A program made the position numbers and the translations under genes. The notes beneath the pieces are model-generated. The model was given only the letters and a program-made list of their open reading frames with translations. It did no database searches and had not been told where the DNA came from. A stretch of DNA of 64,000 nt from Hyphomicrobiales bacterium (GTDB taxonomy: Bacteria > Pseudomonadota > Alphaproteobacteria > Rhizobiales > Rhizobiaceae): the NCBI GenBank assembly GCA_002401155.1, contig NVSG01000001.1, forward strand, positions 643,272-707,271, given 5' to 3'. Positions 18,377 to 26,914 of this stretch are shown here, piece after piece. Every line of letters begins with the position of its first letter. Within the stretch, counting starts at the first letter, position 1.

Positions 18377-19246
18377 TCACAGGTTTTTTTGTCTTGCCTC
18401 ACGGTATAAAATAAACACCCCGCTTCCCACCACAATACCTGCTCCGAGCAAGCTGCTGAGAGTTGGGGTCTCGTTCCAGAAAAAATATCCTAATATCATC
18501 GCCCAGATAATCGAAGAATATTGGAACGGCGCAACCACGGCAGCGGGCGATGTACGCATCGCATGATTGATCAAAAAATGTGCCATCGTCGCCACAAGCC
18601 CAAGCAGGCAAAACAGCATAAATTCAAATCCGCTCGGCGTAATCCAAACCACCGGCAAAGTGAACGATGCAGCAACCGCCATCGCCAATGTTTGTAGCGT
18701 GATAAGACGCACCGGGTCTGCCTCGCGCAATTTTCTGGTGAGAACCATTACAAATGCCAGCCCCAAACTACCGGCCACAGCAACAAATGCCGGAAGCGAC
18801 AATGCAGCTTCACTCGGCGGAAAAATCAACACCACACCACCAAACCCGACCAGCACCGCCATCCAGCGAAAAACCCCAACCTTCTCACCCAGCATAAAGG
18901 GCGACAACGCCGTCACAAAAATCGGGGCGGCAAGATAGATCATAAAGGTATCCGCCAAAGGCAAATAACGCACGGCCCAGAAAAAGCACGACGCTTCGCT
19001 CACCACGAAGAACAAACGAATGCAGTGCAGTTTCGGATTTTCGAGCGTGAACAGTTTTGTCAGTTCGCCCTTCTTCGCCAGCAGTGGAAACAAAATCACC
19101 AACGCAGCCCAACTCCGAATGGCCAGCAATTGCCCAACAGAAAAATCCGTCACCAGCCATTTGCCGATGGCATCATTCACCGTGAACATAAACATGCCCA
19201 GCAGCATGTAATATATACCCGAATGATTTGAAGTTTCTGGTTTCAT
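18377..19246 (-). CDS. DMT-superfamily permease (EamA family)
   Basis: A 289-residue membrane protein with ten hydrophobic helices arranged as two EamA repeats. It starts at ATG 19246 (MKPETSNHSGIYYMLL); the frame extends further upstream without a start signal. Blocks such as NDAIGKWLVTDFSVGQLLAIRS and FQYSSIIWAMILGYFFWNE are typical of DMT exporters/importers of the RhaT/EamA type. Substrate unknown. It shares a 92-bp divergent region with the SDR gene and is downstream of nothing on its own strand, so it may be part of the sugar-acid neighbourhood. I would not assign a substrate. Confidence 0.85.
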   Translation of the reverse strand: MKPETSNHSGIYYMLLGMFMFTVNDAIGKWLVTDFSVGQLLAIRSWAALVILFPLLAKKGELTKLFTLENPKLHCIRLFFVVSEASCFFWAVRYLPLADTFMIYLAAPIFVTALSPFMLGEKVGVFRWMAVLVGFGGVVLIFPPSEAALSLPAFVAVAGSLGLAFVMVLTRKLREADPVRLITLQTLAMAVAASFTLPVVWITPSGFEFMLFCLLGLVATMAHFLINHAMRTSPAAVVAPFQYSSIIWAMILGYFFWNETPTLSSLLGAGIVVGSGVFILYREARQKNL

Positions 19247-19338
19247 TGCGTCGTCGGAATTCCCTATTTGGCAGATTGCCTCTATACCATTTACAAGTGA
19301 ATTATATTTTCTGCAAAGCCAATTTAGGAAAACCTGCC

Positions 19339-20148
19339 ATGACCACAAACCCATTCAATCTCGAAGACAGCGTTGTCCTCATATCCGGCGGGAGTCGTGG
19401 CATCGGTCTGGCTATTGCCGAAGGTTTTGCCTCCCAAGGCGCAAAGGTGGTCATCACCGGACGCACAGAAAAATCCCTTGTTGAGACCTGTGAAAAAACA
19501 CCATCCACAAAACATGCAATGACATGGATCGTTTGCGATGTGGCAGAAGAAGCCCTCATCAAATCATGCGTCAATGAAGTCGTGGAACGCCATGGTCGCA
19601 TCGACACACTGGTAAATTGCGCCGGCATCAACAAGCGCATGCCCGCAATTGAATACACCGCCGAGGAATTCGATGCCATCGTTCACATCAATCTGCGCGG
19701 TGCGTTTTTGATGTCGCAGACGGTAGGCAAGGTAATGATCAAACAAGGCTCCGGCAACCAGATCAACATCGACAGCTTCACCAGCCACGCGCCGCTCACT
19801 AACGTTGTTCCCTATTCCATGACCAAAGCCGGAATGACCGGAATGACTCGCGGTCTGGCACTCGAATGGGGCAAATACGGCATCCGCATTAACGGTATAG
19901 CACCAGGTTTCATCCTCACCGATCTCAACAAAAAAATGTGGGAAGACGAAAATTTGCAAGCATGGAACAAGGCCGTTACGCCAGCAAAACGCATGGGTGC
20001 CCCGGTTGATCTGGCCGGAACCGCCATGTTCCTCGCCTCCCCCGCCGCGGACTTCGTTTCAGGCCAAACCATCCGTGTTGATGGTGGCCTGTCGGCTGGA
20101 TTAAACTGGCCGATTGAAAAAGACTTCGATGTTTCGCTAAACGACTGA
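19339..20148 (+). CDS. SDR-family oxidoreductase, gluconate/aldose dehydrogenase-like
   Basis: A 269-residue classical short-chain dehydrogenase. NAD(P)-binding motif ISGGSRGIGLAIA, NCAGIN, catalytic Ser in DSFTSHAP, catalytic Tyr/Lys in PYSMTKAGM, and the C-terminal DGGLSAG are all present. Closest in feel to gluconate 5-dehydrogenases and sugar dehydrogenases of the COG1028 group, so it may oxidise an aldose or a sugar acid feeding the keto-deoxy-acid dehydratase at 17136. The start is ATG 19339 with AGGAAA upstream; a longer frame from 19228 runs into the divergent permease and is rejected. Substrate is inferred from context only. Confidence 0.85.
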   Translation: MTTNPFNLEDSVVLISGGSRGIGLAIAEGFASQGAKVVITGRTEKSLVETCEKTPSTKHAMTWIVCDVAEEALIKSCVNEVVERHGRIDTLVNCAGINKRMPAIEYTAEEFDAIVHINLRGAFLMSQTVGKVMIKQGSGNQINIDSFTSHAPLTNVVPYSMTKAGMTGMTRGLALEWGKYGIRINGIAPGFILTDLNKKMWEDENLQAWNKAVTPAKRMGAPVDLAGTAMFLASPAADFVSGQTIRVDGGLSAGLNWPIEKDFDVSLND

Positions 20149-20218
20149 CTCAAAAAATTACTTTTCTCTGGTAGCAAACTCGTGCTACCAAACTTCCGTA
20201 AGCCTAAATGCTTACATG

Positions 20219-20378
20219 TTCTCAGGGCGGGGTGAAATTCCCCACCGGCGGTAAATGGATTTTTCCACTAAGTGGATATCCATGTAGCCCGCGAGCGCCT
20301 TTAAAATACTTTTAAAGGGTCAGCAGATCTGGTGTAATTCCAGAGCCGACGGTTAAAGTCCGGATGGAAGAGAACAGG
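20219..20378 (+). promoter_or_regulatory. FMN riboswitch (RFN element)
   Basis: The full RFN consensus is readable: AGGGCGGGGTGAAATTCCCC, ACCGGCGGTAA, AGCCCGCGAGCGCC, GGTCAGCAGATCTGGTG, AATTCCAGAGCCGACGGT and AGTCCGGATGGAAGAGAAC, in the right order over about 160 bases. The variable helix is a TTTAAAA/TTTTAAA stem. It binds FMN and turns down expression of the transporter gene that starts about 150 bp further on. Confidence 0.97.
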
Positions 20379-20510
20379 AAATAATAGGAAATATGCATCC
20401 ACAAATGGGCGCACATTTTTAGTTATCACCTGTGCGTCCTGAATCTATTGGTAATATGATTAAGGATACACACCGATGATTCAGACCTGTTATTCGCATT
20501 CGTTTTCTCA

Positions 20511-20523
20511 TCTCTTCGGAGGA
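20511..20523 (+). promoter_or_regulatory. UUCG-tetraloop hairpin covering the ribN Shine-Dalgarno
   Basis: TCTC-TTCG-GAGG forms a very stable tetraloop hairpin whose 3' arm is the first half of the Shine-Dalgarno GGAGGAG, 8 bases before the ribN ATG. It is a candidate part of the riboswitch expression platform that would act on translation. The link to the aptamer is inferred. Confidence 0.4.
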
Positions 20524-20531
20524 GCCAACTG

Positions 20532-21452
20532 ATGCAACTTTATTCAAAAACAAACTCTGCCTATACCGGCGCGGGCTTCATGGTCGCCGCTGGTGCAATA
20601 TTTGCCATCGTCAATGTGGGCACCCAATATACAACATCAAATCTGGGCCTCTCATCTTCGAGCATGGCCTTCTGGCAATATTTCGTCGCTCTATTGGTGA
20701 TGCTGCCATGGCTGTTCAAAACCAGATTATCAATGCTGAAAACAGACCGCTTGGGCCTGCACCTTTTCCGCGTCGTGGTCTCGGCTTTCGGCGTTCAATT
20801 CTGGCTTTATGCCCTCTCAAACGGCGTCCCTATCTGGCAGGCAATCGCCTTGCTGATGACTTCGCCGTTTTTCGTAACCATCGGTGCCGCAATTTTCCTG
20901 AAGGAAGAAATCGGTTTCGCCCGCCTCTCCGCAACTTTGGCAGGTTTCATTGGCGGTATGATCGTGTTGCAACCATGGTCCGATGATTTCACCACAATTG
21001 CATGGTTCCCGGTGATTGCCGCAGCTCTTTGGGCGGTTTCTTCAATCAACACCAAGCAATTATCATCAAGCGAAACCCCGCAAACAATGACGCTTTATCT
21101 GTTGTTATTGCTGGCACCGATCAACGCGATCTTGTGGACTCTGGAAATGCTTGGTTCCGGTGCCTCAGAAAAAACCTTCATGCCAACATCCGATATCTGG
21201 CTTTACGTAATAGGCATCGGCATTTTAACTGCCCTTGCCCAAGGTTCAATCGCACTGGCCTATAAGATTGCGGACGCAGCCTATATCCAGCCTTTTGATC
21301 ACATCAAAATGCCGCTCAATATTTTGGCAGGCTTCATTGTCTTTGGATATTTCCCAACCGGAAACTTCGCCATCGGCGCAGCCATCATCATTTTTGCTTC
21401 ATTGTTTGTGATGCAACACGAGGCAAGAAAATTAAAAACCGAAGGCGTATAA
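20532..21452 (+). CDS. ribN: Riboflavin transporter RibN (EamA/DMT family)
   Basis: A 306-residue ten-helix DMT protein with two EamA repeats; blocks MVAAGAIFAIVNVGTQYTT, ITIGAAIFLKEEIGFARL and AYIQPFDHIKMPLNILAGF. RibN proteins of Rhizobiales and other proteobacteria are riboflavin importers whose genes sit under an FMN riboswitch, and exactly that arrangement is seen here. No other riboflavin genes are adjacent. The Shine-Dalgarno GGAGGAG is strong. The convergent tetR gene follows, with a shared bidirectional terminator between them. Confidence 0.93.
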   Translation: MQLYSKTNSAYTGAGFMVAAGAIFAIVNVGTQYTTSNLGLSSSSMAFWQYFVALLVMLPWLFKTRLSMLKTDRLGLHLFRVVVSAFGVQFWLYALSNGVPIWQAIALLMTSPFFVTIGAAIFLKEEIGFARLSATLAGFIGGMIVLQPWSDDFTTIAWFPVIAAALWAVSSINTKQLSSSETPQTMTLYLLLLLAPINAILWTLEMLGSGASEKTFMPTSDIWLYVIGIGILTALAQGSIALAYKIADAAYIQPFDHIKMPLNILAGFIVFGYFPTGNFAIGAAIIIFASLFVMQHEARKLKTEGV

Positions 21453-21460
21453 AAATAAAT

Positions 21461-21498
21461 CACCGGACAATTTGAACGCGATGCAAAGTTGTCCGGTG
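21461..21498. terminator. Bidirectional terminator between ribN and tetR
   Basis: Perfect 10-bp stem CACCGGACAA/TTGTCCGGTG with an 18-base loop. On the minus strand it is followed by ATTTATTTTTAT, on the plus strand by GTTATTTC, so it can serve both convergent genes, better for tetR. Confidence 0.8.
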
Positions 21499-21504
21499 GT
21501 TATT

Positions 21505-22056
21505 TCAATTCCTGCCAATCACTCGATGAGTCAATTCAAACATTCGCGTTTTTAGTTGTTCTTCCAAATTCGGCGCACCTGAATCTATCCATTGCTGGAT
21601 CAGCGCAAACACACCGCCAAGAGTGAAATCTATCTGATCATCACTCGCAGATATTTTTGCATCATCCAGCTCATGCCTGAACACATCACGCATAACCGAT
21701 TTAAATCGCGATAGAATAACCTGACCGGAAATGGAGCAATTGGCATAATAATAAAGCTCTCTGCTTTCAGAGATATGATCCACCAGCCATGAGAGTGTAA
21801 CAAATTCACCCTCTGCACGCCGCTCTTGAGTAACCAAGTCTTTGATCTCATCTTCACGCGAGACAAACACGTGATCGAGTAAAGCAATTTTGTTATCGAA
21901 ATGGACATAGAACGAAGACCGCGCCACATCTGCCCGATCGCAAATCATCTGGATTGAGATGTCGTCCCAATTGGTCTCGTGGAGAAGTCCAACCATTGCC
22001 AATCTCAGGCTCTCGCGGGTTCGCCTGATCCGGCGATCTTCTGTCTTATCAGTCAT
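21505..22056 (-). CDS. TetR-family transcriptional regulator
   Basis: A 183-residue regulator. The N-terminal helix-turn-helix (RRTRESLRLAMVGLLHE to RADVARSSFYVHFDNK, residues 11-58) is a standard TetR DNA-binding domain; the C-terminal ligand domain is not recognisable in detail. It is divergent from the fatty acid hydroxylase gene, with a long palindrome between, so it most likely represses that gene and itself and releases DNA on binding a lipid-like or acyl effector. Effector is unknown. Confidence 0.87.
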   Translation of the reverse strand: MTDKTEDRRIRRTRESLRLAMVGLLHETNWDDISIQMICDRADVARSSFYVHFDNKIALLDHVFVSREDEIKDLVTQERRAEGEFVTLSWLVDHISESRELYYYANCSISGQVILSRFKSVMRDVFRHELDDAKISASDDQIDFTLGGVFALIQQWIDSGAPNLEEQLKTRMFELTHRVIGRN

Positions 22057-22121
22057 AAAATCACTTTCTGTCCGATAACCTGCATACCAATCCCAACACG
22101 TCCTTCGATAAAACCTCTAAC

Positions 22122-22153
22122 TGGATAATCGTCCGAAACCGGACACTTATCCA
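22122..22153. promoter_or_regulatory. 32-bp palindromic operator for the TetR regulator
   Basis: Nested inverted repeats: outer arms TGGATAA (22122-22128) and TTATCCA (22147-22153), inner arms GTCCG (22131-22135) and CGGAC (22140-22144), symmetric about the centre. It lies between divergent tetR and the hydroxylase gene, 20 bp before the latter's ATG. Size and symmetry fit a TetR dimer-of-dimers site. Confidence 0.7.
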
Positions 22154-22173
22154 TAAATTTAAATGAGGCTCCC

Positions 22174-23076
22174 ATGACGCAAACTTCTTCAACACCTGCT
22201 CCCCCCTCTTTTGCCCGCACAACTATTCGCTGGGGTTTATACCCATTCAGCTGGGGCATTATCCTTGCTGCTTTTTATCTAATTCAAACCTCGGCAGCAG
22301 ATCCGCGAACCATATGGGGCGTCACCGCCGGCACGCTCGCCGTACTTTATCTAGTCATCGAATTCTTTTTCCCCTATGAGCGCCGATGGGTCATGTCGTG
22401 GCGATCATTTCTGGCTGACCTAAAATTCATCGTTGGAAACAATCTGACCATTGCTGCCCTGTCGGCTTTGTTGGCAATGTTCACAATCACCATCTCCGGC
22501 GATCTGAGCGGTCCCGCAAGCAATTGGTCTCAACCAATTCAATTGGTCGCCTGCCTGCTGATATTCGAAGCGTGTAATTATACAATTCACCGCTTCATGC
22601 ATGAAGGGCGCGGAGGGTTCGGGCGCTTCCTGTGGCGCACCCATTCCGTGCACCATCTGCCGCCAAGGCTTTATCTGGTGATGCATGCCGTGTTCCACCC
22701 AATCAACGGTATCATCATTCAGGGCATGGTTATCGTCACCCCGATTTGGCTGATGGGATACGATCAGGAAGTGGTTGTGATGTTCCTAATCATCAACGGA
22801 ATGCACGGCCTGATCAGCCATTTCAACGTAGATGTGCGAATGGGATGGGCCAATTATTTATTCATTGGCCCGGAACTGCACCGCTATCATCACAGCGCTA
22901 ATTTTAACGAGGCAAAAAACTACGGAGCAACACTCTCGATCTACGATCAGCTATTCGGCACATTCATCTACCATCCCGGCGTACCGCCGAAAGAGCTAGG
23001 CGTTCATCCAGATACCGGTCTGCCGGAATATGAGCGTTTTATCGAAGTGATGACATTGCCGTTTCGCAAGGTTTAA
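22174..23076 (+). CDS. Sterol desaturase/fatty acid hydroxylase family protein
   Basis: A 300-residue membrane di-iron hydroxylase. The histidine motifs needed for the di-iron centre are present: HRFMH (about residue 132), HSVHH (about 154) and HRYHH (about 237), between hydrophobic helices. Such proteins hydroxylate or desaturate lipids, sterol-like compounds or carotenoids in the inner membrane. Its control by a divergent TetR regulator suggests a lipid- or hydrophobe-responsive role. Its 3' end overlaps the convergent galD gene by 4 bp. The substrate cannot be inferred further. Confidence 0.88.
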   Translation: MTQTSSTPAPPSFARTTIRWGLYPFSWGIILAAFYLIQTSAADPRTIWGVTAGTLAVLYLVIEFFFPYERRWVMSWRSFLADLKFIVGNNLTIAALSALLAMFTITISGDLSGPASNWSQPIQLVACLLIFEACNYTIHRFMHEGRGGFGRFLWRTHSVHHLPPRLYLVMHAVFHPINGIIIQGMVIVTPIWLMGYDQEVVVMFLIINGMHGLISHFNVDVRMGWANYLFIGPELHRYHHSANFNEAKNYGATLSIYDQLFGTFIYHPGVPPKELGVHPDTGLPEYERFIEVMTLPFRKV

Positions 23077-24125
23077 AACACAAATCCATCAAACAATTTA
23101 CGCGCCGTACGAAGCATCGCGGCGCGTTTAACGGAGCCATCCCCATCCAAATCCAAAATGGTAGTGGTCGCACCGGTTGGGTGCTCGATCAATAATTCCT
23201 TGCGATTACCCGCTGGAATATCCGCCAGTTTCGCCGCTGGTCCATCTTCAAGCAAACAGGCAGTCGCCACACTAACCGCACCCAAAACACCAATCGAAGC
23301 ATGACAGCGGTGCGGGATAAATGTCCGCGTAGTGATTGTGCCACCATTTTTAGGAGGTGCCACAAGCGTCATTTTCGGTGTGGATTTTTCCGATACATCA
23401 CCAAGGTTCATCATCGGCCCGACCTGCAAGCGGATAGCCTCCAACCTTTCCTTAAGCTCCGTATCACCATCCAGCGTATCGCGATCTTCATAGCCGGTAA
23501 TGCCAAAATCACTGGCCGCCAAAACAACCACCGGCATACCATTATCAATCAGGGTGACTGAAATTCCATCCACCACGTCAACAGCATTGCCCGTCGGCAA
23601 AAGCGCACCGCAACTTGATCCAGCCGTATCCTGAAACGCCAGCGGAACAGGCGCAGAAGTTCCCGGCACTCCGTCAATACTCGCATCGCCTGAATAGCTG
23701 ACATTGCCGCCCGGCGTTTCCACTGTAGCAATTGCCGATTGGCCCGTATTTTCCATATAGATAGAGACTTCGGTCTGACCATCGCTGGCCTCAACCAAAC
23801 CACGCTCAATCGCAAAGGGCCCGACACCGGAAAGAATATTGCCACAATTTTGCGCATCCGTGACGATTGCTTTATCGACAAAAACCTGAAGGAACAGATA
23901 GTCCACATCGATCCCTTCACGCTCAGACTTTTTGACCACCGCAACTTTCGAAGTCAGCGGATCAGCCCCGCCCATACCGTCAATCTGGCGGTCATCCGGC
24001 GAACCCATAATACGCAGCAGCAACGCATCGCGCTCGGCTACATCATCCGGCAAGTCTTCGGCCAGAAAATAACCGCCCTTCGAGGTTCCTCCCCGCATCC
24101 ACATGCAGCGTGTGCCGTCAGACAT
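23073..24125 (-). CDS. galD: 4-oxalomesaconate tautomerase GalD (PrpF family)
   Basis: A 350-residue PrpF-type isomerase. The N-terminal block CMWMRGGTSKGGYFLAEDLP, the QIDGMGGADPLTSKVAVV segment, QNCGNILSGVGPFAIERG (catalytic Cys) and HRCHASIGVLGAVSVAT are the standard PrpF/GalD motifs. GalD interconverts the keto and enol tautomers of 4-oxalomesaconate in gallate degradation. Its place as the last gene after galB and galC supports GalD over methylaconitate isomerase. Start is ATG 24125, with a possible TTG two codons upstream; AAGGGG precedes both. Confidence 0.88.
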   Translation of the reverse strand: MSDGTRCMWMRGGTSKGGYFLAEDLPDDVAERDALLLRIMGSPDDRQIDGMGGADPLTSKVAVVKKSEREGIDVDYLFLQVFVDKAIVTDAQNCGNILSGVGPFAIERGLVEASDGQTEVSIYMENTGQSAIATVETPGGNVSYSGDASIDGVPGTSAPVPLAFQDTAGSSCGALLPTGNAVDVVDGISVTLIDNGMPVVVLAASDFGITGYEDRDTLDGDTELKERLEAIRLQVGPMMNLGDVSEKSTPKMTLVAPPKNGGTITTRTFIPHRCHASIGVLGAVSVATACLLEDGPAAKLADIPAGNRKELLIEHPTGATTTILDLDGDGSVKRAAMLRTARKLFDGFVF

Positions 24126-24139
24126 TTTCAAATTTCCCC

Positions 24140-24811
24140 TTAGATATATTTCAGACCCTTCGCCTCAAGGTCCTCACGCATGCCGTAAACATCAAGACCA
24201 AGCTCGCCATTTAGGAACTTTGCACGATTGATCTCTTCTTTTTTTATACGCGCTTCGGAGGCAATAATGGCAGCAGGAACCGTTTCGCGAGGCACAATAC
24301 AAACCCCGTCATCATCAGCAACAACCACGTCCCCCGGCATAATATGTTGACCGGCACAAACCAGCGGTAGATTAACATCTCCCAACGATGCCTTCACGGT
24401 TCCCTGCGCAGAAATATACCGCGACCAAACGGGAAAACCCATCTCTTCAAGTTCACGCAAATCGCGACACCCAGCTTCGATAATCAAGCCGCGCACGCCG
24501 CGCTGTTTCAGCGCCGTTGCAAACAAATCACCGAAATAACCAGCATCACTCATCGAGGTCGGCGATACCACCAGAACATCGCCCTCTTGGCATTGTTCAA
24601 CCACCACATGGATCATGTAATTATCTGCAGGCGGAATGGAAACCGTCACCGCGTTTCCGGCAATGCGGGCGCCTTTATAGACGGGGCGCATATAGTTAGC
24701 CAAAAGGCCTGTTCGTCCCTGCGCTTCGTGCACAGTCGCCACGCCAAATTCGGCAAGTTTATCCACATCACCAAGCGGTGTACGCTCGATATTTTTAACA
24801 ACAACAGCCAT
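24140..24811 (-). CDS. galC: 4-carboxy-4-hydroxy-2-oxoadipate aldolase GalC/LigK
   Basis: A 223-residue RraA-like aldolase. The conserved blocks [20 protein letters not shown]-like [41 protein letters not shown] (Arg/Asp catalytic pair) and [12 protein letters not shown] are intact. It splits 4-carboxy-4-hydroxy-2-oxoadipate into pyruvate and oxaloacetate, the final step of the gallate/protocatechuate 4,5-cleavage route, and often decarboxylates oxaloacetate. The ATG overlaps the galB stop as TAATG, so translation is probably coupled. Confidence 0.93.
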   Translation of the reverse strand: MAVVVKNIERTPLGDVDKLAEFGVATVHEAQGRTGLLANYMRPVYKGARIAGNAVTVSIPPADNYMIHVVVEQCQEGDVLVVSPTSMSDAGYFGDLFATALKQRGVRGLIIEAGCRDLRELEEMGFPVWSRYISAQGTVKASLGDVNLPLVCAGQHIMPGDVVVADDDGVCIVPRETVPAAIIASEARIKKEEINRAKFLNGELGLDVYGMREDLEAKGLKYI

Positions 24812-25542
24812 TACAGTTCCAATGCGGTACGAGGATAAACAGACTGGAAACCTTCGGCATGGGTCACCGAATGGCCCGTGGCCATGCCGCCAGAATTGCG
24901 ACGAAAATGATTGCCGCGGTTCTCAGCAACATTGGTATAATAATCCCAAAGATGCTCCTGCCCTTCCATGCACTCAATCGCAGCACGTTTCTTTTCCCAG
25001 ACAGATGAGATATCGAGAAACACATCAGGCTTCCATTCCATACGCTCGGTCTGGTGCGGTTCAAACAGATATAACTGCGGTGAACCAAGCACTTTTTCGC
25101 CCGGATTGTGGCCCCAAGCCTGCGCAATCATACGCACTTCCATAGCAACGGACGTGGTATACATATGGTCCGTATTATACGGGTCATAGCGGGAGTGGCT
25201 CATCATAAAGGAAGGTTGGATTTTGCGGATCAAATCCACAAGACGATACTTTGCTTCCCGGTCCAGTTCCAAAGGATAATCACCCAGATCAAAAAACTGA
25301 ATATCGTGCACATCAAGCGCTCTGGCGGCATTCTCAGCTTCACGCTGACGTTCGGCTTTCACCTTTTCCAGCGTCATGCCTTCTTTTTTCCAAAGTTTGG
25401 CACTCTCGCCGCGCTCTCCATAGGAAAGACAAACAACGGTAACATCATAGCCCTTCTCTTCGTGCAGCGCGATCGCCCCGCCACAACGCCAGACAAAATC
25501 GGCCGAATGGGCGCTGATAATCAATGCAGTCTTATTACTCAT
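24811..25542 (-). CDS. galB: 4-oxalomesaconate hydratase GalB (PIG-L fold)
   Basis: A 243-residue LmbE/PIG-L-fold protein. GalB of Pseudomonas putida uses this fold for hydration of 4-oxalomesaconate to 4-carboxy-4-hydroxy-2-oxoadipate. Motifs: [18 protein letters not shown] (the AHxDD-like metal site is AHSAD here, as in GalB), SYGERGES, and [15 protein letters not shown]. Start ATG 25542 has AAGGA upstream. Between the dioxygenase and galC, this fixes the operon as dioxygenase-galB-galC-galD, i.e. ring cleavage to central metabolites. LigI and CHMS dehydrogenase (protocatechuate branch) are not seen nearby. Confidence 0.92.
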   Translation of the reverse strand: MSNKTALIISAHSADFVWRCGGAIALHEEKGYDVTVVCLSYGERGESAKLWKKEGMTLEKVKAERQREAENAARALDVHDIQFFDLGDYPLELDREAKYRLVDLIRKIQPSFMMSHSRYDPYNTDHMYTTSVAMEVRMIAQAWGHNPGEKVLGSPQLYLFEPHQTERMEWKPDVFLDISSVWEKKRAAIECMEGQEHLWDYYTNVAENRGNHFRRNSGGMATGHSVTHAEGFQSVYPRTALEL

Positions 25543-25554
25543 ATTCGTAAATCC

Positions 25555-26508
25555 TTATTCGCCAACAGGCGGCGTGCCGTGTGTATGGAAACTTGCAATG
25601 GTCTGAAGGCCCCATGCCTGACCTTTTTTGCGTTCGTCTTCTGTCCACGTCACTGTTTCCCAGTCAGGTTGCATGATAAGCCTTGCACCCGCATTGGCAA
25701 TCTCAACACGGTTCCCGGCAGGTTCGTACACATATAAAAAGAACGTGCCTTGAATGGCGTGTTTGTGGGGACCGGTTTCAATGAAAACATCGTTTTCAAG
25801 AAAGATATCAGCCGCGCGAAGAACATCTTCCCGGCAATCCACCGCATAAGTCACATGGTGAAAACGACCACTAGAACCGGTATGATCGCCGGAATAAGCC
25901 ACATCATAACTCTTATTGTTCACCGTAAACCAGCACGCACCATAATTGCCATTATCAAGCAAAATCTGTTCGGTAATACGCGAACCCAGCGCCTTCGGCA
26001 TCCATTCGCGAATGGCACCAATATCGCTAGCCAGCAAATTGATATGATCAATCCGGCGCACAGCGCACCCTCGCCCATGATAACGCTGAGCGATATTTTT
26101 CAACGCCGGTTTCTCGTTTTCCGGTGCAACATATTTCACCGTGTCATAATAAAGTTCGAACAGATGTCCGTCCGGGTCGGTAAACTGATAGGCGCGTCCA
26201 TGTCCCATGTCGCCCTCAACCCAACCGATGCCGCAGCCCATTTCTTCAATCACAGCAACGCGCCGCGCCAATGCTTCGGGCGATGCACAACGATAACCGA
26301 TATGGCCAACGCCAGTAGTATCAGCCGCCGTTAGCTTCAATGTATGAAATTCATAATCATCATAGGCCCGAAGATAAACTGAATCTCCCTCACGCCCACT
26401 TTCGGTCAGTCCGTAAACATTCACAAAAAAAGCGAGGCTTTCATCGAATTTATCGGTCAGCAATTCCACATGCCCCAAATGAGCAACGTCATAGCAAGGT
26501 TCAGTCAT
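25555..26508 (-). CDS. Type I extradiol ring-cleavage dioxygenase (VOC family), probable first enzyme of the operon
   Basis: A 317-residue two-module vicinal-oxygen-chelate protein (repeats about 5-120 and 150-270). In the second module the 2-His-1-Glu iron site of catechol 2,3-dioxygenases is intact: His155 in RRIDHINLL, His218 in GRFHHVTYAV and Glu269 in PAGNRVEI. It has the best start at ATG 26508 (GGAG 10 bases upstream). By context it should open the ring of gallate or a close analogue to give 4-oxalomesaconate, although known gallate dioxygenases (GalA, DesB) are of the unrelated LigB type. The true substrate might also be 3-O-methylgallate, protocatechuate or another catechol. Confidence 0.85.
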   Translation of the reverse strand: MTEPCYDVAHLGHVELLTDKFDESLAFFVNVYGLTESGREGDSVYLRAYDDYEFHTLKLTAADTTGVGHIGYRCASPEALARRVAVIEEMGCGIGWVEGDMGHGRAYQFTDPDGHLFELYYDTVKYVAPENEKPALKNIAQRYHGRGCAVRRIDHINLLASDIGAIREWMPKALGSRITEQILLDNGNYGACWFTVNNKSYDVAYSGDHTGSSGRFHHVTYAVDCREDVLRAADIFLENDVFIETGPHKHAIQGTFFLYVYEPAGNRVEIANAGARLIMQPDWETVTWTEDERKKGQAWGLQTIASFHTHGTPPVGE

Positions 26509-26914
26509 TTTCAATCTCCAACACTTTTGCATGAATCTCACATAGTGATACAATTATTCAAAATTTTAAACCATAGGACAACATGACCTAATTGCACAAT
26601 TTAGTATATGAACCTTGCGAAAACCTAACAATTCGATATTTAGCCAGTAGCAAATAGACAACTTTATTTTTTTAGTGTCCATTGAATTTGTAATGCTGTT
26701 TCGAGAGGTGGAATATTTTATATCTCTCAAACAAGCGCACTTATAATCAAAATTTATAATGACAAACCTTTCCCGCTTACAGCAGGTGTTTTTCCAAAAT
26801 ATTACAAATCTTTAGATTGTGATCAGCTAAAAAGAATATCTTGGCTACATTACGCCATTTCAAAATCTTGAATTGCAGGCTCACCAGATAAGTGAATCCA
26901 AAAAAGGAATAACA
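26509..26914. promoter_or_regulatory. Divergent control region of the gal operon and glcG-like gene
   Basis: A 406-bp AT-rich spacer between two divergent transcription units. A short palindrome, AATTG-CA-CAATT, lies at 26590-26601 and an AT-rich symmetric stretch near 26751-26769. Neither is strong enough to name a regulator. No reading frame of note. Confidence 0.4.

Noticed and set aside
17643..18566. A 307-codon plus-strand frame opposite the FAH-family dehydratase
   Set aside because: Antisense shadow; translation has no recognisable domain and spans two unrelated genes.
20168..20190. GGTAGCA/TGCTACC hairpin after the SDR gene
   Set aside because: No following T-run; too weak to call a terminator and could be the start of the riboswitch leader.
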